NCBI GenBank assembly: GCA_030667885.1
Contig: DAOUVA010000200.1
Span: 1 to 7,599, forward strand
Length of the DNA: 7,599 bases
Direction of reading: 5' to 3'
Origin: Phycisphaerae bacterium
GTDB taxonomy: Bacteria > Planctomycetota > Phycisphaerae > Sedimentisphaerales > Anaerobacaceae
Made by a program: the position numbers and the translations under genes. Below, in pieces: positions 1 through 5,296 of this stretch. The notes under the pieces are model-generated. The model had not been told where the DNA came from and searched no databases. It saw only the letters and a program-made list of their open reading frames with translations. Numbering within the stretch: position 1 is the first letter of the stretch; each line of letters opens with the position of its first letter.

Positions 1-102
1 CCGGAGGTGATGGTCGGCGGAGGCAGCGGCGGCATGACGGACGCATTGATGGGTACCATTTTAAAAGGCATGCTCAACAAGGACGAAACAATTAAGAAAT
101 AA
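1..102 (+). CDS. C-terminal 33 residues of an unrecognised protein (5' truncated)
   Basis: Frame 1 is open from the left edge to a TAA at 100-102. The visible tail reads P-E-V-M-V, then a glycine-rich linker (G-G-G-S-G-G), then a short amphipathic segment (M-T-D-A-L-M-G-T-I-L-K-G-M-L) and a charged, lysine-rich end. A Gly-rich linker followed by a short helix is reminiscent of the tails of flotillin/SPFH-type proteins, but the fragment is too short to assign. A good terminator starts 27 bases after the stop, which supports a genuine gene end. The start and most of the protein lie outside the window. Confidence 0.6.
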   Translation, partial: PEVMVGGGSGGMTDALMGTILKGMLNKDETIKK

Positions 103-129
103 TTTTTTCAGTTAGAAAGCAGAAACACG

Positions 130-164
130 AAGCCCCGGCAATTATCAGAGTCGGGGCTTTTTTT
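130..164 (+). terminator. Rho-independent terminator of the gene ending at 102
   Basis: The arms AAGCCCCG (130-137) and CGGGGCTT (152-159) form a perfect 8-bp GC-rich stem around a 14-nt loop. A run of seven T follows on the plus strand (158-164). The T-run ends immediately before the first in-frame GTG (165) of the next reading frame, so that gene probably needs its own promoter or depends on readthrough. Confidence 0.85.
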
Positions 165-194
165 GTGAATGGGATGCAAAACAAGAGACTGAAT

Positions 195-557
195 ATGAAA
201 AAGAGAAAACAGAAGGGCTTTATACTGGTAGCTATTATCGGAGTGCTTGCGACCGTTGGGATAGGGATGTACGTCCTGATAGGCGGTTCCAATGCTGTTT
301 TATTCCAAAGTAACAGCGTTTATCTCGAAGCGTGTGAGGCGAATCTTAGAGCAAGTGGTCTGGTGTGGGCGAAGAAAAACATCAAAGCTGGAAACGAGGA
401 AATCTTCGACACATCAATCGAGCTGGATGTCAGCGATATGAAAATGGGGCGCGGGAGCTTAAACGTCAAGGTAAGTCGACCGGCAAATAAAAGCCCGGAA
501 GTCCAAATACACAGTTCCTGCAGCCGGGGCAGACAAACTCTAAACAGGGATAGATAG
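195..557 (+). CDS. Small pilin/pseudopilin-like membrane-anchored protein
   Basis: From the ATG at 195 the product has 120 residues. The N-terminus is a short lysine/arginine-rich leader (M-K-K-R-K-Q-K) followed by G-F-I-L-V-A and a hydrophobic stretch to about residue 30. This resembles the leader and N-terminal helix of type IV pilins and type II secretion pseudopilins, with prepilin-peptidase cleavage predicted between G8 and F9. The usual Glu at mature position 5 is Ala, so this may be a minor or atypical pseudopilin (GspK/PilX-like), or only a single-span membrane protein. The rest is a small soluble domain with alternating beta-like segments (S-I-E-L-D-V, S-L-N-V-K-V, V-Q-I-H) and a basic C-terminus. 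The frame stays open upstream to a GTG at 165 and an ATG at 174. The 195 start is preferred because it gives a normal short basic prepilin leader, although its ribosome-binding site is weak (AAGAGA about 8 bases upstream). It converges on the large secreted-protein gene. Confidence 0.6.
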   Translation: MKKRKQKGFILVAIIGVLATVGIGMYVLIGGSNAVLFQSNSVYLEACEANLRASGLVWAKKNIKAGNEEIFDTSIELDVSDMKMGRGSLNVKVSRPANKSPEVQIHSSCSRGRQTLNRDR

Positions 558-598
558 TGTGTTTTTTTGAGGGGGTGCGGCAGGTGGTAAAAGTTAAA

Positions 599-637
599 GG
601 GCCTGTGCCGATTTATTCAGCACAGGCCCCTGATTTT
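599..637. terminator. Shared bidirectional terminator between convergent genes
   Basis: GGGCCTGTGC (599-608) and GCACAGGCCC (620-629) form a perfect 10-bp stem with an 11-nt loop. On the plus strand it is followed by CTGATTTT (T at 634-637). On the minus strand the downstream side reads CTTTAACTTTTACC, also T-rich. It lies between the plus-strand stop at 557 and the minus-strand stop at 675, where both genes need an end. The stem is very stable but neither T-run is long. Confidence 0.8.
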
Positions 638-674
638 ACAAATCAATCGGCTTAAAAACCTTTTCCTTCAGGAG

Positions 675-3600
675 TTATTCAATCGGGAAGGTAAGGTCCC
701 TTAGCCAGTTGTCAGCCAGGATGCTGTAATCCTTGAAGTTCACGTATCTTTGATAAACCGGTTCTTCGTCCTCATCCTGGTACAAGTTTGCCTTGGATGG
801 ATTCGGGTGGTACACCAGTCCACCTTCGCCGAAATCCTCGACCATCAGACCGGTACCCTCATCAAATTTGTACCAGATAAAGGGGAGGCCCGGGTCCTGC
901 GAAAACTCTGCTTCACCATCAGTGGCAAGCCATAGAATTTCGTAGTAGTCGAGGGAGTCTTTGAAGATACGGACGTCATCCATCACCCCGTCAAAGTTTC
1001 TCCATTTGTGCATTCCAAGGGTAGCGGGTGTTTCCCACTTTGCGATCAGATGTCCCTGACCTAGATTTGTGGCGTATACGAGATCGCCTTCGGGGAGCTT
1101 AATGTATATTCTACCATTAACGGGATCAACGACCATCGCGCAAAATGCCCACTCGTTGTCCGGGAGCACTGGTACTGCGGGGTCCCACTGCCAGGTACCG
1201 CCTCTTGCAGTGGGCCACATGTAGCCGAGGGAATTGTCAGCTCCAATTCCAATGTTAAAGCCAGCGACAGTATCGCCAGGCCATATCGGGTCATCGAGTA
1301 CCCCGTCACAGTAGAAGATAGCGGCATCATCCCTCTGGAGGCCGTGTATTTTAACCCATGCGGTGATAGTCATAATATTCGAATACAAGTCAAGTGGCGG
1401 AACGGCAACGAAATCATCGCTTATGGGCCATTCGTTAAGGTCCCTCTCATGCTCATATCCAAACTCAAGACCAAAGTCTCCCTCCTCACCAGTACGACCC
1501 TCTACCCAGCACTCGTCATAGTTTGGCTCTCCAAAGAGGGGGAAGTACCAGAATTCACCGTCGAAACCTATGGTATTGTAATCAACTACGAGCCAGTCTT
1601 CGACCATTTCGGCCACATCACAACTGTCAACAATGCAGTCACCATTGAGGTCGCCGTAAGAAAAAGATGCATGGGCAGCACATCTCCGGGGCCATGCTTC
1701 AAGCTCGTCGAAGTAAACAAAACTCTGAGGTGCGGTGACGGGGCCGGTAGGCTTGGGGTAGATGCTTCTGTCGCCAAAACCGATATAAACTTTTTCAATA
1801 TCCGTCACATCCACACCGGCATCTTCAAATTCCTGCAGAGAGATGTTCCACTCGTGCCACTCGGCTTCCTTAAGGGCCGTCACATCCGGGTATGTTATCA
1901 CAGCTATATTGGAGCCGGTATCTTCAACAGCAAAGTACATCTGGTTGTTGGCATCGGCCACATTGTTTAACTGTCCGTAGAAGTGAATTGCGACAGCCTC
2001 TGCCCCGCCTGTGGTCCAGTCGGGGCCGATTTCCAAATCTGCAATATCGGCTTCAGCCTCGGAATAGTAAAGATCATCCGAATATTCGTTCCTGTAACCG
2101 AACTCCATCGACTGCGTACCACCATAAAAAATGCTGGTTCCGAGTTTAATCTCAGCAGCGGTCAAGTTATAGGAATAACCTTTCCAAATATCATCAAGTA
2201 GATAGGAGGCGAGGTAATCGTCAAAATCATCGATGTTAATATGGTCGGTAATTGTAAAGGTCCAGAGGTCACCCGGATAGGGTATACCAAGGCTGTTGAC
2301 CTCATCGACCCTCCAGTAGTAAGTGGTCTCGAATTGTAGTCCGGCCAGAGGATATACGTTCATTTCCACATTGTCCATAAAATTGGAGTCCCTGTCGTTG
2401 ACATCGTTGAAATCTGAGCTGAAGTAGACATTATGCGTGTCAGCGTAAATACCCGGGGTCCAGGTTAGCTCGGCCGGGAAAACGTTTACTGCACCGTCTT
2501 GTGGAACAGGATGCGCTGCTTTTTCGAAGTCGGCGCCAGTGAACCTCCAGACGCTGCCTTTCGTGACGGTGTCATTGTTTAGAACCTCGTCGATTCTCCA
2601 ATAGTAAGTTGTGAGAGACACAAGGTCTTCACCGTAAACATAGTTAACATCCTCTTCGGGGAGTGTGACCATAAAGACGTTCGGGTCAGTGTCAATGGCA
2701 TCGTTGACCTCGTTAAAATCGGTACCAAAGTAAACATCGTGCGTAGCTGCACCATCGCCAAGCGACCATTCAAGTATTGGCCTGGCGAGGTCGTCTGATG
2801 GGCCTTTTACGTCAGCCGAACCATCCGCCGGTATCGGCCCCCAGGCCTGCGCAACGTCAGTGGCAACAGCGTGTATTGTTGTCTTGTCATCAATAGTATA
2901 GGCAATATTCAAAAACGCGCGTTTTCCACTCTCTGGCCCCTCAACCACGAGTTCACCGCTTGGGACACCGTAGGCTGTAATTGTGACTCCAGGTGCGTCG
3001 CCACTGGCATAATGTTCCATAATTTCAATCTCATCTTCGCCGTCAAGTTTCATTATTCCACCGGAAAAATCGACTTCTCCAGTGGCAGAGGCAGAGCCCG
3101 GGTTCCATGGGGGCTCAGTATGTATATTCAGGTAACCAGCGTTAATGGTTCCTCCATTTAAATACACGCGTCCAACAGCTCCATACAGGCTGCCCGGACA
3201 ATAGAGCCCCTGTGTAATGTTAATTGTTCCGCCATCCATGTATAGTTCACCAGTGCCTCCCCAGCCACCGAGTTCTATATGTCCGCCTACATTCACGGTC
3301 CCGTCTGTCATGTTCATGGTGCCGGAGCCGCCGCTTATAATCCCAATACGCAGAGCGGGACCTACCCATTGGCCCCCAAACGTGTCCCCGGATTCAGTAC
3401 CCATAAAAACCCAATTCCAGTCATACCAATAACGGTACCAATCCGCGTCATTGGGAGTACCTATATTAAGGGTACCCCCTGTAACGGTCAGGTAGTGGTG
3501 CCTGTTTGGGTCAGACGAGGAAACAGCACTGTCGCCGCCACCCAGATCAACCCAATTTGCGTCAAACGTTCCGGAATCCATTGTGGGGTCGGTCATTACA

Positions 3601-3944
3601 AAACCGGCGGTAATCAAGGCAGCTAATTCCTCTGGATAGTCCGCGCGCAGTTCGCCCTTTCCGATGAAGGCGGTAATGTCTATGTCCGGGACCATATTTG
3701 GGTCCACTTTCACATACCATTTTTCTTCAAGAACGGGTTGGAAGTCCCATGTACCATCCTCATTATCATCTATATAATACATATCCACGGTCCACCAGTT
3801 GTTCGGCTCGTTCCAGTTATGGTTGGCCGCCAGGTCGCTCCAGTAACTCCTCCTTCCATTATAAACAGTTGGCTGAGCCAAAGCGTTGGCGAACAGTGCT
3901 GCCACCAAAACTAAAACCGTTAAAACAAAAATTTTCTTTGACAT
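675..3944 (-). CDS. Large secreted modular protein: beta-repeat region, two Fn3-like repeats, dockerin-like helix and LamG domain
   Basis: This 1089-residue protein starts with a Sec signal peptide (M-S-K-K, hydrophobic core at 5-19, likely cleavage after A-L-A at 23). Modules in order: an N-terminal region to about 150; about five copies of a strand motif around G-G-T-hydrophobic-N (152-302), like beta-helix or PEP-CTERM/autotransporter-associated repeats; two Fn3-like repeats (about 370-470 and 477-566), each with H-[DN]-V-Y-F, D-F-N-x-V-N-D, T-T-Y-Y-W-R-[IV]-D-E-V and W-x-F-T; a jelly-roll-like module (567-751) with Y-S-E-A-E, E-W-N-I-S-L and V-Y-I-G-F-G-D-R; one dockerin-like calcium loop (D765, N767, D769, D773, D776, helix to L785); a LamG/concanavalin-like domain (about 822-1007, T-I-T-A-W-V-K and M-D-D-V-R-I-F); and a C-terminal helix (1067-1081) like a second dockerin repeat. 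The start is well supported: AAGGAGG at 3951-3957, six bases upstream of the ATG. No catalytic domain is recognised, so carbohydrate or surface binding is an inference. It is the second minus-strand gene after the pseudopilin. Confidence 0.85.
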   Translation of the reverse strand: MSKKIFVLTVLVLVAALFANALAQPTVYNGRRSYWSDLAANHNWNEPNNWWTVDMYYIDDNEDGTWDFQPVLEEKWYVKVDPNMVPDIDITAFIGKGELRADYPEELAALITAGFVMTDPTMDSGTFDANWVDLGGGDSAVSSSDPNRHHYLTVTGGTLNIGTPNDADWYRYWYDWNWVFMGTESGDTFGGQWVGPALRIGIISGGSGTMNMTDGTVNVGGHIELGGWGGTGELYMDGGTINITQGLYCPGSLYGAVGRVYLNGGTINAGYLNIHTEPPWNPGSASATGEVDFSGGIMKLDGEDEIEIMEHYASGDAPGVTITAYGVPSGELVVEGPESGKRAFLNIAYTIDDKTTIHAVATDVAQAWGPIPADGSADVKGPSDDLARPILEWSLGDGAATHDVYFGTDFNEVNDAIDTDPNVFMVTLPEEDVNYVYGEDLVSLTTYYWRIDEVLNNDTVTKGSVWRFTGADFEKAAHPVPQDGAVNVFPAELTWTPGIYADTHNVYFSSDFNDVNDRDSNFMDNVEMNVYPLAGLQFETTYYWRVDEVNSLGIPYPGDLWTFTITDHINIDDFDDYLASYLLDDIWKGYSYNLTAAEIKLGTSIFYGGTQSMEFGYRNEYSDDLYYSEAEADIADLEIGPDWTTGGAEAVAIHFYGQLNNVADANNQMYFAVEDTGSNIAVITYPDVTALKEAEWHEWNISLQEFEDAGVDVTDIEKVYIGFGDRSIYPKPTGPVTAPQSFVYFDELEAWPRRCAAHASFSYGDLNGDCIVDSCDVAEMVEDWLVVDYNTIGFDGEFWYFPLFGEPNYDECWVEGRTGEEGDFGLEFGYEHERDLNEWPISDDFVAVPPLDLYSNIMTITAWVKIHGLQRDDAAIFYCDGVLDDPIWPGDTVAGFNIGIGADNSLGYMWPTARGGTWQWDPAVPVLPDNEWAFCAMVVDPVNGRIYIKLPEGDLVYATNLGQGHLIAKWETPATLGMHKWRNFDGVMDDVRIFKDSLDYYEILWLATDGEAEFSQDPGLPFIWYKFDEGTGLMVEDFGEGGLVYHPNPSKANLYQDEDEEPVYQRYVNFKDYSILADNWLRDLTFPIE

Positions 3945-4019
3945 GATACTCCTCCTTAATAATCAGGATTAATCAATTAAAACCTTCCGGTTACATACCA
4001 GAAAGATTTATACTCTTAT

Positions 4020-4058
4020 GTTCTTTAGCATAATGGCTGGCCATTCGGGCCAAAGAAC
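4020..4058. other. Possible stem-loop in the leader of the large secreted-protein gene
   Basis: GTTCTTT (4020-4026) pairs perfectly with AAAGAAC (4052-4058). Inside, GGCC (4039-4042) can pair with GGCC (4048-4051) around the loop ATTCG, leaving a 12-nt one-sided bulge. It lies about 75-115 bases before the minus-strand start codon at 3944, so it would be in the 5' leader or the intergenic part of a two-gene transcript. It has no T-run on the minus strand. A processing site, an mRNA-stabilising hairpin and chance remain equally open. Confidence 0.25.
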
Positions 4059-4178
4059 CGTGGTTTAGGACACAAAAATCACCAAAAGCCTCCATGAACA
4101 CGCATCCAGCTCCTTCACCGGACACACAATATTTATTTATAACGACATTTGCCGGATATTCATCCGGGAAATACGGGT

Positions 4179-4988
4179 TTAGTAGTCTTTGAAATCCTTC
4201 ATCCATTCGGGCCAGTCGCCCGGCTTTACACCGCCGGCAATGGTCCAGGGGCCATCCACTCGGGTCTGCCTGTTCCATTTGAACGTCCACAACTCTTTAA
4301 GTCCAACCTTCCTGACAGCGAGATCCATAAACAGGCCGTTGATACATTCATTGTGCCGGTTTATACAGAAGCGTATCATACTATCGGGGGTAGAGTTGGG
4401 ATGAAGGTCCTCGGCCTCCGGAGGAGAATCGTTATGCCTGGGCCAGGCGTCAATCCAGGGCGAGTCGAGCAGCAGCGGGATATTGGAGGACCCTCTAACA
4501 TTTGAGGTTCTCCACCTTCGAGCCACTTTCCACGAGTTATTGCCGGTTTCTTCTTCGCATTTATTGTCTTCCACCCAGCCGTTTAGACCATAGCTTCCAC
4601 GGGTATCCGGGGGCAGCCAGTTGTAACACTCCGACCACGAAATAAAGGTCTTGCCAACTTCCCCTCCATTAACATCACAACTGAGCTTGGTTGCCATGGG
4701 GCAAACGCAAACGTCTTCATCTTTATAGTATGGCCTGACAGTTTCGATCCACCAGTTACTTGTTCTGCAGTCTGCTTCTCCCCAGTAACCTGACTGGAAA
4801 TGATATTCATTGCTCTGCAGATACATTTGAAAACAGGCACCGAGCTGCTTGAGGTTTGACTGGCAGATGACGATTTTTGCCTGTTTTCGCACTTTTGCCA
4901 GTGCGGGCATCAATATTGACATCAAAAGTGCAATAATTGCGATTACGACCAGTAGTTCAACAAGGGTAAACGCTTCTCGCTTTCTCAT
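4179..4988 (-). CDS. Type II secretion-type pseudopilin with degenerate H-X9-DG tail
   Basis: The 269-residue product begins M-R-K-R-E-A then F-T-L-V-E-L-L-V-V-I, a classic prepilin leader and N-terminal helix. Cleavage is predicted between A6 and F7, with the conserved Glu at mature position 5 (E11) and a hydrophobic helix to about residue 31. Downstream are C-Q-S-N-L-K-Q-L-G (42-50), C-V-C-P-M-A-T-K (94-101) and G-S-Y-G-L-N-G-W (131-138), all familiar from planctomycete pseudopilins. H212-X9-D222 matches the processing-associated H-X9-DG motif, but Leu223 replaces Gly. The C-terminus (W-P-E-W-M-K-D-F-K-D-Y) also looks like this subfamily. The protein has 10 cysteines. The frame extends to an ATG at 5033, but 4988 is preferred: it gives a normal short leader and has AAGG about 8 bases upstream, whereas the nearest SD-like AGGTGG for 5033 is about 19 bases away. 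It probably sits in the inner membrane and assembles into a periplasmic pilus-like fibre. It is divergent from the XylR-like regulator and precedes the large secreted protein on the same strand. Confidence 0.88.
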   Translation of the reverse strand: MRKREAFTLVELLVVIAIIALLMSILMPALAKVRKQAKIVICQSNLKQLGACFQMYLQSNEYHFQSGYWGEADCRTSNWWIETVRPYYKDEDVCVCPMATKLSCDVNGGEVGKTFISWSECYNWLPPDTRGSYGLNGWVEDNKCEEETGNNSWKVARRWRTSNVRGSSNIPLLLDSPWIDAWPRHNDSPPEAEDLHPNSTPDSMIRFCINRHNECINGLFMDLAVRKVGLKELWTFKWNRQTRVDGPWTIAGGVKPGDWPEWMKDFKDY

Positions 4989-5052
4989 AAACCTTACCTT
5001 TCCTCGCCAAGTTTTTCGCCTCATATCGCGCATACAAAATGCGCAAAAACCA

Positions 5053-5090
5053 CCACCTGTTCCTCTAATTATCCACGTTCCTCTAAATTA
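5053..5090. repeat. Tandem imperfect direct repeat in the pseudopilin leader
   Basis: CCACCTGTTCCTCTAATTA (5053-5071) is followed by CCACGTTCCTCTAAATTA (5073-5090). The shared core GTTCCTCTAA recurs at an 18-base step, with one inserted A in the second copy. On the minus strand each copy contains AGAGGAAC. AraC/XylR regulators commonly bind direct repeats about two helical turns apart, so this is a candidate operator for the adjacent regulator. It lies downstream of the predicted minus promoter, which would fit repression or an RNA-level role better than activation. Confidence 0.5.
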
Positions 5091-5117
5091 CCATCCATCT
5101 CTCTCCACAGTCAAAGT

Positions 5118-5146
5118 ATGATACCAAATTTTTGCACCTTTGTAAA
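5118..5146 (-). promoter_or_regulatory. Predicted sigma70-like promoter for the pseudopilin gene
   Basis: On the minus strand TTTACA (5146-5141; consensus TTGACA, 5 of 6) is followed after exactly 17 bases by TATCAT (5123-5118; consensus TATAAT, 5 of 6). The -10 is preceded by TGG, making it an extended -10. The predicted start would be an A near 5111, giving a leader of about 120 bases before the ATG at 4988. This rests on motif match and position only. Confidence 0.55.
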
Positions 5147-5206
5147 GGCCTTTTCGGGTGAAAAATTTTACCATTTTGCGCAGGCGCCTATTAAGAAATT
5201 TGGTAT
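5121..5206. repeat. 11-bp inverted repeat overlapping both divergent -10 elements
   Basis: ATACCAAATTT (5121-5131) and AAATTTGGTAT (5196-5206) are perfect inverted copies separated by 64 bases. Each places TTTGGTAT at the upstream part of an extended -10, one facing each gene. They may be paired operator half-sites, or simply mirror-image promoter elements that share sequence. Confidence 0.6.
5126..5168. promoter_or_regulatory. Bulged dyad between the divergent promoters, candidate operator
   Basis: AAATTTTT-G-CACC (5126-5138) is the inverse of GGTGAAAAATTT (5157-5168), 12 matched positions with a single bulged G at 5134. The centre holds two overlapping small palindromes, CCTTTGTAAAGG (5137-5148) and AAAGGCCTTT (5144-5153). 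It covers the spacer and -35 of the predicted minus promoter and lies upstream of the plus promoter, a natural place for a regulator. Its AT-richness means part of the symmetry could be chance. Confidence 0.4.
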
Positions 5207-5209
5207 AAT
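5201..5209 (+). promoter_or_regulatory. Predicted extended -10 promoter for the XylR-like regulator
   Basis: TGGTATAAT is a perfect extended -10 (TGN-TATAAT). The position 17 bases upstream (CAGGCG, 5181-5186) is a poor -35, which extended -10 promoters tolerate or an activator can replace. The predicted start is near 5216, leaving a leader of about 80 bases before the ATG at 5297. Confidence 0.55.
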
Positions 5210-5296
5210 ATAAGATTAGTCGGCCAAGTAAGGCCCTGAGCATTGAGTATAAAGCAATATTTTTAAACAACCTTCAATGATATTTAAGGTGACAAT

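Noticed and set aside
92..292. Minus-strand 66-residue hydrophobic reading frame
   Set aside because: It is antisense to the terminator and the pilin-like N-terminus. Its hydrophobicity fits being the complement of the pilin-like membrane segment.
1344..1970. Plus-strand 208-residue reading frame
   Set aside because: It lies fully inside the large minus-strand gene, which has clear domains throughout this stretch. The antisense frame has no recognisable motif.
4152..4167. Hairpin CCGGAT-ATTC-ATCCGG as terminator of the pseudopilin gene
   Set aside because: The stem is only 6 bp and no T-run follows it on the minus strand, so it is not a standard rho-independent terminator.
3991..4290. Minus-strand 99-residue reading frame covering most of the gap between pseudopilin and large protein
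   Set aside because: It starts inside the pseudopilin gene in another frame, shows no recognisable domain or membrane segment, and has no convincing ribosome-binding site. The part in the gap is probably open by chance.
5088..5270. Minus-strand 60-residue reading frame in the divergent region
   Set aside because: It runs through the predicted promoters and repeats, has no Shine-Dalgarno of note and no family resemblance.
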